Positions 17,056-26,550 of a stretch of DNA of 64,000 bases are shown here, one piece after another. The first letter of the stretch is position 1; the number at the start of each line of letters is the position of its first letter. The notes below the pieces were generated by a model. That model worked only from the letters and a program-made list of their open reading frames with translations, did not search any database and was not told the DNA's origin. Location: contig NZ_PYWI01000012.1 of the NCBI RefSeq assembly GCF_003049575.1, positions 1 through 64,000 on the forward strand, in the 5' to 3' direction. The position numbers and the translations under genes were made by a program. This DNA comes from Lysinibacillus parviboronicapiens. GTDB taxonomy: Bacteria > Bacillota > Bacilli > Bacillales_A > Planococcaceae.

Positions 17056-17943
17056 TTAGCTTTTCATCTTCGGATCGAGTGCATCACGTAATCCATCGCC
17101 CATTAGGTTAAAGCCTAGTACCGTTAACATAATAGCGAGACCTGGGAAAATCATCGTCCACGGGGCATTCAATAAATAGATACGTGCATCCGCTAGCATT
17201 TTTCCCCACTCTGGTGCTGGTGCTTGGGCACCTAACCCAAGAAAACCTAATGCTGCTGCTTCAATAATAGCTGTTGCAATGGCCAGCGTACCTTGCACGA
17301 TAACAGGCGTCATCGAGTTTGGTAAAATATGCGAAAATAGAATGCGTATATCACGCATGCCAATTGCTTTTGCAGCGACAATATACTCCTCTTCTTTTAC
17401 ACTTAGTACTTTCGAGCGGATTAAACGTCCAAAGTTTGGAATGTTTATAATCGCAATCGCTATCAATGCATTTTGTAGTGACGGCCCAAGTACAGCTACG
17501 ACAGCGATAGCAAGTAAAATACTAGGAAATGCTAGCATAATATCAAAAACGCGTGAAATAATAGTATCAATCCATTTCCCATAATAGCCTGCAATAATTC
17601 CAAGTAAACTCCCTACGACAACTGATAGAATAACTGAAAAAAAGCCAACCCACAATGAAATACGTGCACCGTGGATAATACGAGAAAAAATATCACGTCC
17701 AAAATCATCTGTCCCAAACCAATGTTCACTTGATGGCGCTAGTAATCTTTTCGTTAAATCCTGCTCATTAATGCCTTGCGGAGCAATCAGTGGACCAAAT
17801 ACTGCAAGCACAATAAAAAATATGACAATGCCCGCGCCTGCTAGGGAGATTTTACTCTTTTTAAAGCTACGCCAGCCTTCTTTCCAAGGACCTACCGCAC
17901 GATTTTGTGCTGCTTCTTTTCTTATATCTGCTGTTCCAGCCAT
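17056..17943 (-). CDS. Oligopeptide/dipeptide ABC transporter permease (AppC/DppC type)
   Basis: 295 aa with about six membrane helices and the N-terminal OppC-type extension. The EAA loop, which contacts the ATPase, is in EYIVAAKAIGMRDIRIL. The substrate may be di- or oligopeptides; it cannot be settled by sequence. It is last in a five-gene operon ordered ATPase, ATPase, binding protein, permease, permease, the same order as B. subtilis appDFABC. GGGAGGAG precedes the ATG and the gap to the upstream permease is 15 bases. Confidence 0.93.
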   Translation of the reverse strand: MAGTADIRKEAAQNRAVGPWKEGWRSFKKSKISLAGAGIVIFFIVLAVFGPLIAPQGINEQDLTKRLLAPSSEHWFGTDDFGRDIFSRIIHGARISLWVGFFSVILSVVVGSLLGIIAGYYGKWIDTIISRVFDIMLAFPSILLAIAVVAVLGPSLQNALIAIAIINIPNFGRLIRSKVLSVKEEEYIVAAKAIGMRDIRILFSHILPNSMTPVIVQGTLAIATAIIEAAALGFLGLGAQAPAPEWGKMLADARIYLLNAPWTMIFPGLAIMLTVLGFNLMGDGLRDALDPKMKS

Positions 17944-17958
17944 AACCGCAGCTCCTCC

Positions 17959-18972
17959 CTATTTATATTTAATCCGCGGATCGATTACTGTGTACAATAA
18001 ATCCACGATTAAGTTAATCATGATGAAAATAAAAGCGATGACTAAAATTCCTGATTGAATAACAGGATAATCACGGAAGCCAATTGCTTCATAAATATAA
18101 CGTCCGATTCCTGGCCAACTGAAAATTGTTTCTGTTAAAATGGCACCTCCTAGGAGTAAACCAGTTTGCAAACCGATGACCGTTAACACTGGAATAATAG
18201 CATTCTTCAGTGCATGTTTATAGACAACAATAAACATCTTTTGTCCCTTTGCTCTAGCCGTACGTACATAATCAGAGCGCATGACTTCAAGCATAGATGA
18301 ACGAGTCATACGGGCAATAATAGCCATTGGTATTGTTGCGAGCGCCAACCCAGGTAATACTAGTCGCTTTAATACCTCAATAAATTGATCGAAACGTCCT
18401 TGAATGAGTGTATCAAGTAAATAAAAATGGGTGATGGCGGTGATAGGATCTCGAACATCTTCACGCCCGGAAGTCGGAAACCAGCCTAACTTAATGCTAA
18501 ATGCCCATTGTTCCATCAGGCCTAGCCAAAACACCGGTACAGATACACCGATTAACGCGATTACCATTGCCAGATAGTCAAACCACGAATTTTGGAACCA
18601 CGCAGAAATAATACCGGCATTCACTCCAACAATGACTGCAATGATTATCGCAAATAAGGCTAGCTCCGCTGTTGCTGCTAAATACGGAAAGATTTCCTCA
18701 GATACCGGAAGTTTCGTACGCAATGAGACACCTAAATCTCCCTGCAAAACGCCACCCAAATAGCTAAAATATTGCGTATACCATGGTTTATCTAATCCTA
18801 AACTTGCGTTTAATGCTTCGACCGCCTCTTTCGTCGCCTGTTGTCCTAATATGACTTGTGCTGGATTACCAGGAATTGCGCGAATTAACATGAAGACGAT
18901 AAAAGACATTCCAAGCAAAACTGGGATTAATTGAAATAAACGTCTCCCCATATAGTGAAGCATCTTCTTCAC
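17959..18972 (-). CDS. Oligopeptide/dipeptide ABC transporter permease (AppB/DppB type)
   Basis: 337 aa, full length for DppB/AppB. The first helix is in RRLFQLIPVLLGMSFIVFML, followed by the family signature around RAIPGNPAQVILG. The EAA motif is in DYVRTARAKGQ. It forms the membrane channel with the downstream permease. A strong terminator-like hairpin (19092-19131) lies in the 240-base gap between the binding-protein gene and this one, so permeases are probably made at lower levels than the binding protein. Confidence 0.93.
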   Translation of the reverse strand: MKKMLHYMGRRLFQLIPVLLGMSFIVFMLIRAIPGNPAQVILGQQATKEAVEALNASLGLDKPWYTQYFSYLGGVLQGDLGVSLRTKLPVSEEIFPYLAATAELALFAIIIAVIVGVNAGIISAWFQNSWFDYLAMVIALIGVSVPVFWLGLMEQWAFSIKLGWFPTSGREDVRDPITAITHFYLLDTLIQGRFDQFIEVLKRLVLPGLALATIPMAIIARMTRSSMLEVMRSDYVRTARAKGQKMFIVVYKHALKNAIIPVLTVIGLQTGLLLGGAILTETIFSWPGIGRYIYEAIGFRDYPVIQSGILVIAFIFIMINLIVDLLYTVIDPRIKYK

Positions 18973-19091
18973 CTCTCTATTATTTTCTAATTATACTTTT
19001 GCCATGAAAAGCATCGAAGTCTATACACATACTGTAGAAAGGGCCTGCCTTCACCAAACGGTTATGACGTTTAGATGATTGATCTTTCATA

Positions 19092-19131
19092 CAGAAAAAC
19101 GGGTTGTGACAAACATAGTCACAACCCGTTT
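19092..19131 (-). terminator. Intra-operon terminator between binding protein and permeases
   Basis: AAACGGGTTGTGAC (19097-19110) and GTCACAACCCGTTT (19118-19131) form a perfect 14-bp stem with a 7-base loop. On the minus strand it continues TTTTTC. Because the permease genes follow, partial read-through is expected. Confidence 0.8.
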
Positions 19132-19212
19132 CTACAACGATAGACAAAGCCTACAGCTGTAAAAAGCTTGTTATGTCACTATGATTAAGCGACATCCTAA
19201 ATCCTACTACGT

Positions 19213-20826
19213 TTATTTTATATCTACTGCGTCTAAACGGTCAGAACCTGTTGGATGTGCAATGTAGTTCGTCACTTTTGTATTTGCAGCTAAAATAGGA
19301 GTTGAGTGCGCTAGTGGAACCCAAGGTGCATCTGCAAAAATCATTTCTTGTGCTTGCTTGTAGAGCTCATTACGCTTGTCTTCATCGATCTCTGTTTGAG
19401 CAGCTACAAACACTTCATGAAGTTTTGGATTGTCGTAGAATGTATAGTTATTAGAGCCAATATTGTCCCCATCTAATAATGTGTAAAGGAAGTTATCTGC
19501 ATCTCCGTTATCACCTGTCCAACCAAGTAAAAACGCATCTGCCTCTCCGTTTTGAGCTTTCTCTAAATAAGTAGCCCATTCAAATGTAACGATTTTCGAT
19601 GGAATGCCTACATCTGCTAAATTCTTTTGAATTGCCTCTGCCACTTTTTGACCATCTGGCATGTATGGACGTGGTACAGGCATAGCCCATAGTTCAATTT
19701 CCTTGCCATCATAGCCAGCTTCAGCTAATAATGCTTTTGCTTTTTCTGGATCATATTCATAACCAGTAATACCATCGTTATAGCCTGAGATAACTGGAGG
19801 CATTGGGTTTTTCGCTGGCTCAGCTAATCCTTCATAGAATGCATCTACTAAAGCTTGCTTATCAATTGCGTGATTGACTGCTTGACGCACTTTCACATTA
19901 TCAAATGGTGCACGAGTTACAGTTAATCCAAGATAACCAACATTCATCGATGGGCGTTCAATTAATTGTAAATCTGCATTTGCTTCGATTGATGCTTTAT
20001 CAGATGGGCTTAAGCCGTCCGCTACATCAATTCCCCCTGTATTTAAATCATTTAAACGTGCAGAGTTATCGGGAATTGAACGGTAAATCACTTTATCTAA
20101 CTTCGGAAAACCAGCAATATAATAATCGGGGTTTTTCTCGATTGTAATCGATTCATTACGCTTCCATTCTACAAATTTGAATGGACCTGTACCTATAGGG
20201 TCTGTAGATAATCCTTCTTCATTTGCTTCAAATGCTGTTGGAGAAGCAATTGCAAATGGAGACATTGCTAAGTTTTTTAGGAATGGTGCCTGTGGTTGGC
20301 TTAACTTGAAAACAACTGTGTAATCACCCTCAGCAGTTACTGAGTCTATTATTTGCTTGTCACCCACCACAAATTGAGAGCTAAAGTAAGGGTGCTTATC
20401 GCCGCCAGCCTTCCAACGCTCTACATTTTTCACAACTGCTTCTGCGTTAAAGTCCGTACCATCATGGAATTTTACACCTTCCTGTAATTGGAATGTGTAT
20501 GTTAAACCGTCTTCTGATGGCTCCCACGATTTTGCTAAACCTGGATGAATCGTTACATCTTGCTCACCAAAGTTAACAAGTGTTTCATATATGTTGGCCG
20601 TAACTGTGAATGATTCACCATCAGTTACTACAGCTGGATCTAGAGCGACAGAGTCACCTCCACGTCCGTATACTAATGTTTTAGCCCCGCCACTGTCGGC
20701 TGAGTCTCCACCTGCTGGCGTATCTTTAGAACCCGTATCCTTGTTATCTGCGCCACATGCAGCTAAGATTGTCGAGAGAACCAGGATCAGCATTACGCCT
20801 AATGACCAAAGCTTCTTTTTATTCAT
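19213..20826 (-). CDS. Peptide-binding lipoprotein of the ABC transporter
   Basis: 537 aa, family 5 solute-binding protein. The lipoprotein signal is MNKKKLWSLGVMLIL followed by the lipobox LAAC (lipidated Cys about residue 24), then a Ser/Gly/Asp-rich linker before the folded domain. The family signature region reads ESFTVTANIYETLVNF. The YGRGGDSVALDP start of the mature domain is nearer to dipeptide-type (DppE/DppA) proteins than to OppA; substrate specificity is inferred only. It is attached outside the membrane and delivers peptide to the permeases encoded downstream. GGGGGAAA precedes the ATG. Confidence 0.93.
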   Translation of the reverse strand: MNKKKLWSLGVMLILVLSTILAACGADNKDTGSKDTPAGGDSADSGGAKTLVYGRGGDSVALDPAVVTDGESFTVTANIYETLVNFGEQDVTIHPGLAKSWEPSEDGLTYTFQLQEGVKFHDGTDFNAEAVVKNVERWKAGGDKHPYFSSQFVVGDKQIIDSVTAEGDYTVVFKLSQPQAPFLKNLAMSPFAIASPTAFEANEEGLSTDPIGTGPFKFVEWKRNESITIEKNPDYYIAGFPKLDKVIYRSIPDNSARLNDLNTGGIDVADGLSPSDKASIEANADLQLIERPSMNVGYLGLTVTRAPFDNVKVRQAVNHAIDKQALVDAFYEGLAEPAKNPMPPVISGYNDGITGYEYDPEKAKALLAEAGYDGKEIELWAMPVPRPYMPDGQKVAEAIQKNLADVGIPSKIVTFEWATYLEKAQNGEADAFLLGWTGDNGDADNFLYTLLDGDNIGSNNYTFYDNPKLHEVFVAAQTEIDEDKRNELYKQAQEMIFADAPWVPLAHSTPILAANTKVTNYIAHPTGSDRLDAVDIK

Positions 20827-20856
20827 TAAATTTCCCCCTAATGTTTTTTATATCAT

Positions 20857-21837
20857 TTAATGTTGCAGCGCATCATAAAGATGACAGGCAACATAATGAC
20901 CCGATTTTACTTCTTGCATTTTAGGAACAACCTGTGAACACTCCTCCATTTTAAAAGGACATCTTGTATGGAAAGTACAGCCACTTGGTGGATTCGATGC
21001 GCTTGGAATATCTCCAGAAAGTATAAGCTGCTCGCGTTCAAACGTAGGGTCTGGCACAGGAACAGATGATAATAAGGCTTGCGTATAGGGATGAAGCGGC
21101 TCCGCATATAAATTCTCACTAGCTGTCAGTTCTACTAACTTCCCTAGATACATCACCCCTACACGATTACTAATATGACGAACTACCCCTAAATCATGTG
21201 AGATAAAAATATAAGTAAGTTTTAATTCCTTTTGCAATGTCTGCATAAGATTTAAAACTTGAGCTTGAATCGATACATCCAGAGCAGAGACAGGCTCATC
21301 CGCAATTATTAAGCGGGGATTTGTCATGAGCGCGCGAGCAATTCCAATACGTTGCCTTTGCCCTCCGCTAAACTGGTGCGGATAGCGTTTAATGTGATAC
21401 TCATTTAATCCAACGATTTGAAGTAGCTCTAATACTTTTTGCTTTCTTTCCTTCGAATTCCCCATCCCATGAACAATGAGCGGCTCCTCTAAAATTTTGC
21501 CGATATTATGACGGGGATTGAGTGACGCGTAAGGATCTTGGAAAATCATTTGAATATCTCGACGTGCTTTGCGCATTTCGTTGTTTGATAATTCTGAAAT
21601 CATTTTACCTTCGAATTCAATGACTCCTTCTGTCGGCTCAAGTAAACGCATTAATAATCGACCTGTTGTCGATTTACCGCATCCTGACTCACCCACAATA
21701 CCTAATGTTTCACCTTCAAATACTTCAAAGGAAACATCATCAACAGCTTTCACATCGCCCACTTGGCTATTAAGAATGCCTTTCCGTATAGGAAAATACT
21801 TTTTTAACCCATCAACTTTCAATAACACTTTCGTCAT
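20857..21837 (-). CDS. Oligopeptide ABC transporter ATPase (AppF/DppF type)
   Basis: 326 aa from the ATG at 21837, which has AGGAGG nine bases upstream; a longer frame starting seven codons earlier lacks a ribosome site. Walker A is GESGCGKST, the signature is [15 protein letters not shown], Walker B is [12 protein letters not shown]. The C-terminal oligopeptide-type extension has a Cys-rich segment ([14 protein letters not shown]) that in relatives can hold an iron-sulfur cluster. The start overlaps the upstream ATPase gene by 26 bases, so translation is coupled and the two ATPases probably form a heterodimer. Confidence 0.93.
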   Translation of the reverse strand: MTKVLLKVDGLKKYFPIRKGILNSQVGDVKAVDDVSFEVFEGETLGIVGESGCGKSTTGRLLMRLLEPTEGVIEFEGKMISELSNNEMRKARRDIQMIFQDPYASLNPRHNIGKILEEPLIVHGMGNSKERKQKVLELLQIVGLNEYHIKRYPHQFSGGQRQRIGIARALMTNPRLIIADEPVSALDVSIQAQVLNLMQTLQKELKLTYIFISHDLGVVRHISNRVGVMYLGKLVELTASENLYAEPLHPYTQALLSSVPVPDPTFEREQLILSGDIPSASNPPSGCTFHTRCPFKMEECSQVVPKMQEVKSGHYVACHLYDALQH

Positions 21838-22825
21838 GGTGCACCACCTCCTGTTCATCCACTAAAAAGCATCTCGATTTATGTTGCCCTGACATTTCGA
21901 ATAATGGCGGTGTTTCCTGTAAACAACGCTCCATCGCAAATTCACAACGTGACGCAAAACGACAACCGACCTTAATGAAGCCAGGTTTCGGTACACTGCC
22001 TGGAATAGAATAAAGATTATCCTTTTTATAGCGCATATCTGGCACTGATTTAATGAGCCCCTGTGTATATGGATGCTTTGGATTCGTAAAGATATCATGA
22101 ATAGGTGCTTCTTCTACTATTTGCCCAGCGTACATCACAATGACGCGCTCGCATGTTTCTGCTACGACACCTAAATCATGCGTTATTAACAGGACAGCTG
22201 TATTCAAACGTTTATTCAAATCTTTCATGAGTTGCAAAATTTGCGCCTGAATCGTTACATCTAGTGCTGTTGTAGGTTCATCAGCTATTAATACCTTCGG
22301 ATCACAAACAAGAGCCATCGCAATCATGACTCGCTGGCGCATTCCACCTGATAATTGATGCGGATAATCTTTTAGTAATTCCTCTGCACGTGGTAATCCT
22401 ACAAGCTTCATAATTTCAATCGCTCGTGCAAATGCTTCTTTTTTCGACCATTTCGGATTATGAATTAATATTGCCTCTTTCAATTGATCACCAATTGTAA
22501 ATAAAGGATTTAAAGAGGTCATCGGCTCTTGGAAAATCATCGCTACATCTTTCCCGCGAATTTTCTGCATTTGCTTATCCGTAAATGCCGCTAAGTTTTT
22601 GCCATCTAATAGTATTTGTCCACCCGTTATTTTTCCAGGCGGTGATGGAATTAAGCCCATAATCGACAAGGATGTCACACTTTTTCCACTACCCGACTCC
22701 CCAACTATCCCTAAAATTTCGCCTTCATGAACCGAAAAATCAATATCTTCAACGGCAGGAATCTGTCCATCATCTGTGAAAAAGGTTGTCTTTAAACCTC
22801 TTATTTCTAACAGCTTTTTTCGCAT
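21812..22825 (-). CDS. Oligopeptide ABC transporter ATPase (AppD/DppD type)
   Basis: 337 aa from the ATG at 22825; a GTG 15 bases upstream is part of the ribosome site region (TGGAG) and is less likely. Walker A is [11 protein letters not shown], the signature is [15 protein letters not shown], Walker B is [12 protein letters not shown]. The Cys-containing C-terminal extension ([15 protein letters not shown]) is present. First gene of the operon. A CodY-like sequence lies about 80-95 bases upstream. Confidence 0.93.
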   Translation of the reverse strand: MRKKLLEIRGLKTTFFTDDGQIPAVEDIDFSVHEGEILGIVGESGSGKSVTSLSIMGLIPSPPGKITGGQILLDGKNLAAFTDKQMQKIRGKDVAMIFQEPMTSLNPLFTIGDQLKEAILIHNPKWSKKEAFARAIEIMKLVGLPRAEELLKDYPHQLSGGMRQRVMIAMALVCDPKVLIADEPTTALDVTIQAQILQLMKDLNKRLNTAVLLITHDLGVVAETCERVIVMYAGQIVEEAPIHDIFTNPKHPYTQGLIKSVPDMRYKKDNLYSIPGSVPKPGFIKVGCRFASRCEFAMERCLQETPPLFEMSGQHKSRCFLVDEQEVVHHDESVIES

Positions 22826-23204
22826 ATTCAATCGCTCCACCCTACCAATATTTTAATAAGATTCTAATTTATAGAATATAATACACTAACTTTCTTTAAA
22901 TTCCCTATTTTCAGATAATTCTAACTAATAATTCTCTCTCTTTCAATCATTATTATTCTGCAATTATCAATAAATTTCTACATTTTTTGCATACTGTTAA
23001 TTTTCTCTTATTTTAACGATAGTATTTTAGAAAATTAATAACAATTTGTTAAAGTTACATTGATTAAAATGCCACTAAAAAACCTATTTATTTAATCGTT
23101 TGACAAGAAATTTGAAATATTTTTTTGGGTTGATTCATCTAGTTGCTTTCTTCTAGATAAAGACACGCCAGAAATATTTTCTTTTAGGCAGTTAAATAGA
23201 CCAT
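22826..23204 (-). promoter_or_regulatory. AT-rich upstream region of the peptide transporter with CodY-like box
   Basis: No gene is seen in this AT-rich stretch. TATTTTCAGATAATT (22906-22920) matches the CodY consensus AATTTTCWGAAAATT at 13 of 15 positions; weaker 11/15 matches occur near 22999 and 23024. A minus-strand -10 TATTAT lies at 22878-22883 with a poor -35 overlapping the CodY-like box. CodY control of peptide transport is known in B. subtilis; here it is inferred from the site only. Confidence 0.4.
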
Positions 23205-23251
23205 AAAAAATACCCCATGAATGTTAGTTTATGTCTAACATTTACGGGGTA
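23205..23251 (-). terminator. Terminator of ygaD
   Basis: TACCCCATGAATGTTAG (23211-23227) pairs with CTAACATTTACGGGGTA (23235-23251) with one internal mismatch; six T residues follow on the minus strand. Confidence 0.85.
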
Positions 23252-23273
23252 GTTCTATTATCGCTTCTTCATT

Positions 23274-25019
23274 TTAATCTAAGTGTTGAACCTGAAATAA
23301 ATTATAATATGTGCCTTGCTCTTTCATCAGTTGCTCATGTGTACCTTTTTCAATAAGTTGTCCATGATCAATAACAAGAATTTTATCAGCATGGGTAATC
23401 GTAGAAAGTCGATGAGCAATAATAATGGTTGTGCGATCATGAGCAAGTCGATCAAGCGATTCTTGAATAAGTGCTTCACTTTCTAAATCAAGTGCCGATG
23501 TTGCTTCATCTAATATTAAAATTGGTGGATTTTTCAAGAATACACGGGCAATGGCAACACGTTGTTTTTGCCCACCTGATAATTTCACACCACGCTCACC
23601 GACTTTTGTATGATAGCCATCTGGCAAACTCATGATGAAGTCATGTGCATTAGCAGCTTTTGCTGCAGCCATCACTTCCTCATCCGTTGCACCCGGTTTT
23701 CCCATGAGTATATTTTCTTTTACTGAGTCACTGAATAAAATATTATCTTGAAGGACTATTCCAATCTGAGAGCGCAGTGAATGTAAAGTTACATCCTGTA
23801 CATTACAGCCATCCACATAAACTGATCCACCCGTTGTGTCGTAAAAACGAGGGATTAAACTGATAATCGTCGATTTCCCTCCGCCGCTCATGCCAACAAA
23901 TGCAACCGTCTCTCCAGGATTGATGGTGAAGTGGATATCATTTAGAATTGGCGAACCGTCTGCTTCATATTGAAACGACACATTTTTAAAGCGTACCTCA
24001 CCTCTTACACGCGGTAACTCCAAGGCATTTTCTTTGTTTTTCACTTCATAAGGCTCATCAATCAACTCAAACATTCGATCCATTGACGCAATAGATTGCG
24101 TTAAAGTTGTCGATGAACTGACCAATCGACGAAGTGGTCCATAAAGTCTTTCAATATAAGCAATAAAAGCTACCATAGTTCCAACCGAAAGATCCCCATT
24201 TATGACCTGATAGCCAGCGTAGGCAATAACAAGTAGTGGTGCAACGTCGGTTATTGTATTGACAACTGCAAAGGATTTAGCATTCCACTTTGTATGGTCT
24301 AATGCCTTTTCTAAAAAGTCACCATTTGCCTCATTAAATAATTTTTGTTCATGCTTCTCAAGCGTAAAACTCTTAATGATACTCATTCCAGCTACACGTT
24401 CATGTAAATAACTTTGTACGCCCGCAAGAGCCTGTGAACGTTTACGCGTTAACTCACGCAGTTTACCAAAGAAATATTTCACACTTAACGCATAGAAAGG
24501 AAAGGCAACCAGTGCTACTAGTGTAAGTTTAATATCCATTGCAAACATAATAGCGATCGCGATAACAATTGTCGCTAAATCTAGCCATACATTCATCAAA
24601 CCTGTCATAACAAATGTTTTAGTTTGCTCCACATCGTTAATGACACGTGAAATAACTTCGCCAGCTCTTGTGTTTGCATAATATCTCAAGCTTAGTCGCT
24701 GTAAATGTGCATAAATTTCCTTGCGAATATCAAAAAGTACTTTGTTACTTACATGCTGTGCAAAGTATTGACGATAATATTCTATTGGTGGACGAATGAT
24801 AAAGAACACAATAATCGTGCCGCCTAACCAGTAGAACAGTTCCTTCGTCTTTTCTGTATCCGTTAGATCCTCTGCATCGATAATATCATCTAGCACAATT
24901 TTTATGAGTAATGGAATAAATAACGGGATGGCAAATTTCACAATACCTATCAATACCGTTAAAATAATTTCCCATGTATAAGGTTTAACAAAACGCATAT
25001 AACGCTTCATGCTACCCAA
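23274..25019 (-). CDS. ygaD: ABC multidrug-type exporter, fused permease and ATPase (YgaD-like)
   Basis: 581 aa half-transporter. Residues about 1-310 form six membrane helices (exporter type I fold). The ATPase has Walker [10 protein letters not shown], signature [14 protein letters not shown] and Walker [13 protein letters not shown], followed by the H-loop in IIAHRLSTI. It should act as a homodimer exporting a lipid or drug-like compound. The chosen start is a TTG giving [10 protein letters not shown], with AAGGATG upstream, because Bacillus relatives begin MGS. Its place next to ygaC agrees with B. subtilis ygaD. The 5' leader is unusually structured. Confidence 0.87.
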   Translation of the reverse strand: MGSMKRYMRFVKPYTWEIILTVLIGIVKFAIPLFIPLLIKIVLDDIIDAEDLTDTEKTKELFYWLGGTIIVFFIIRPPIEYYRQYFAQHVSNKVLFDIRKEIYAHLQRLSLRYYANTRAGEVISRVINDVEQTKTFVMTGLMNVWLDLATIVIAIAIMFAMDIKLTLVALVAFPFYALSVKYFFGKLRELTRKRSQALAGVQSYLHERVAGMSIIKSFTLEKHEQKLFNEANGDFLEKALDHTKWNAKSFAVVNTITDVAPLLVIAYAGYQVINGDLSVGTMVAFIAYIERLYGPLRRLVSSSTTLTQSIASMDRMFELIDEPYEVKNKENALELPRVRGEVRFKNVSFQYEADGSPILNDIHFTINPGETVAFVGMSGGGKSTIISLIPRFYDTTGGSVYVDGCNVQDVTLHSLRSQIGIVLQDNILFSDSVKENILMGKPGATDEEVMAAAKAANAHDFIMSLPDGYHTKVGERGVKLSGGQKQRVAIARVFLKNPPILILDEATSALDLESEALIQESLDRLAHDRTTIIIAHRLSTITHADKILVIDHGQLIEKGTHEQLMKEQGTYYNLFQVQHLD

Positions 25020-25076
25020 TGTTCATCACATCCTTATTTGAAAAGCGCATTAATGCTAGTTCACGTACTCGTAGAC

Positions 25077-25123
25077 AAAACTGATGCATTACCAGCATGA
25101 ATGCATCGTTTTAGTCCATGCTG
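25077..25123 (-). promoter_or_regulatory. Structured leader of ygaD with competing hairpins
   Basis: A 13-bp stem (25077-25090 with 25100-25112, one bulged base) has the loop CATGCTGGT. Immediately upstream on the transcript, CAGCATG (25117-25123) is complementary to that loop (25093-25099), giving either a pseudoknot or an alternative hairpin. On the minus strand the main stem ends in GTTTTG. An extended -10 promoter (TGCTATAAT, 25230-25238) would start the transcript near 25220. The remaining 25113-25350 has no gene. Confidence 0.45.
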
Positions 25124-25350
25124 TTGAGGAGACCTAAATAGTTGTTTGAATAATAGAACCTCAAATTTATAGCTGAAATGTCTAGCACAAAAAAGAAAAT
25201 AGACATTCAACAGTGAATGCCTTTACGTATTATAGCAATATTTCGTATGAAGTACAGTTAATACAACTTTTACGTGAACTATTTAAAGACTTTGACTTCT
25301 GTTAATGTCCATGGACATCATCTTGCATCGAAAATTATGGATTGCCCATT

Positions 25351-25381
25351 AAAAAACCTATTAGGTAAACTAATAGGTTTT
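25351..25381 (-). terminator. Terminator of ygaC
   Basis: AAACCTATTAG (25354-25364) pairs perfectly with CTAATAGGTTT (25370-25380); T-run on the minus strand side. Confidence 0.85.
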
Positions 25382-25382
25382 A

Positions 25383-25931
25383 CTAATAATCATCTGCTTG
25401 CATATCGAGCTGAAACTTATAGCGATTCGTCCAAGCATCGATGAAATCCGGTGCAAAGGGTCCCCTTTTTTGTTGAATCCAGCTAATTAATTTATCAACA
25501 TTACGCTTTAAAATTTTGTCGATAACATCGGGATAAGACATTTCCTGACGATGTTGCTCATACTCATCTTCATCTAAAAGGGTATACGACATATCAGGAA
25601 AAACTTTAATATCTAAATCATAGTCGATGTATTTAATCGCATTATTATCGAAAACAAATGGTGAGCTTAGATTACAATAATAATACACACCGTCTTCACG
25701 CAGCATGCAGATGATGTTAAACCAGTGCTCCGCATGGAAATAACAAATAGAAGGCTCTCTCGTTAGCCAAGTACGACCATCGGATTCTGTCACAAGTGTT
25801 CGTTCATTCGCACCGATAATGATATTTTTGGTTCCCTTTAAAACCATTGTTTCTTGCCAAACACGGTGGATGCGGCCATTGTGCTTATAACTATGTATTT
25901 GTATCGTTTCTCCTTCTACCGGTATTGCCAT
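25383..25931 (-). CDS. ygaC: DUF402 nucleoside tri-/diphosphate phosphatase (YgaC/Ntdp type)
   Basis: 182 aa, close to B. subtilis YgaC (176 aa). The conserved core is [18 protein letters not shown], where the acidic residues would hold a metal, and the later DEDEYEQH. A staphylococcal homologue (Ntdp) hydrolyses nucleoside tri- and diphosphates. The role in Bacillales is unsettled. It is single-gene: terminator downstream, and 370 bases without a gene upstream. Position between ygaD and sspE follows B. subtilis. Confidence 0.85.
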   Translation of the reverse strand: MAIPVEGETIQIHSYKHNGRIHRVWQETMVLKGTKNIIIGANERTLVTESDGRTWLTREPSICYFHAEHWFNIICMLREDGVYYYCNLSSPFVFDNNAIKYIDYDLDIKVFPDMSYTLLDEDEYEQHRQEMSYPDVIDKILKRNVDKLISWIQQKRGPFAPDFIDAWTNRYKFQLDMQADDY

Positions 25932-26221
25932 TTTTGAAGCCCACCTTTTCGTCTATGCTACCTAAATCTAGCAGTCTCTAGTATATTATAGCAATCTGTA
26001 CGCGAAAGGTGTAGTTGAAAACCATAAATTTCATTGTGCCCTTTTGTTTATGTACAAATTTTCGTAATTTAAAAGCAAATTTCATCCTAATAACTTCTAG
26101 ATTGAATTTTTTTTACTAAAGCATAACTGGTAGACCCTTAAGGACCAGAAACGACATGTCGCTTGGCTACCTGGGCGCTTCTCTATGCGATGCATCTATG
26201 AGCGGATCCCCGCTTAATTAA
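25932..26221. other. Intergenic region with short palindromes, no gene
   Basis: Mostly AT-rich. A more GC-rich patch at about 26130-26215 contains palindromes such as CGACATGTCG and the pair GAGCGG...CCCCGCTT near 26200-26213, unlike its surroundings. No reading frame, tRNA or recognised riboswitch was found. Confidence 0.4.
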
Positions 26222-26269
26222 TTTAAAGGAGCTGTCTTTTCATCTTTTCGATTGTAAGACAGCTCCTTT
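26222..26269 (-). terminator. Terminator of sspE
   Basis: AAAGGAGCTGTCTT (26225-26238) pairs with AAGACAGCTCCTTT (26256-26269), 35 bases after the sspE stop; T-rich tail on the minus strand. Confidence 0.85.
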
Positions 26270-26303
26270 AGAAGGTAAATGCAATTATGCAGTTACAAAG
26301 TGA

Positions 26304-26489
26304 TTATTCGCTTGCATTTTGGTTGTTGTTGTTAGCGTAGTTGCCTGAAGCTTGTGATTTTTTTTGCTCAGCTTTAGCGTTTTGCTTTTGCACTTCAGTT
26401 ACGTCTGTTTCATAACCAAATTCTTCACTTTGACGTTGCATGTTTTTATTTGGTTGGAAATTCTGGTTGTTTTGATTTTTCTTCATCAT
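26304..26489 (-). CDS. sspE: Gamma-type small acid-soluble spore protein
   Basis: 61 aa. The core EFGYETDVTEVQKQNAKAEQ followed by KKSQASGNYA is the gamma-SASP repeat, here present once; B. subtilis SspE (84 aa) has two. The remainder is Asn/Gln-rich and low complexity. Gamma-SASPs are made in the forespore, do not bind DNA and serve as an amino-acid store degraded at germination. GGAGGTG lies seven bases before the first of two ATG codons. Sigma-G control is expected from the family but no clear site was verified. Confidence 0.92.
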   Translation of the reverse strand: MMKKNQNNQNFQPNKNMQRQSEEFGYETDVTEVQKQNAKAEQKKSQASGNYANNNNQNASE

Positions 26490-26550
26490 TGATTCACCTC
26501 CACGCTCATTATTGTGTACCGAGGTGATTAATTTTATGCTTATTAATTTT

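Noticed and set aside
26130-26215. Possible attachment site or riboswitch between ygaC and sspE
   Set aside because: Several short palindromes but no repeat partner, integrase or recognised RNA pattern.
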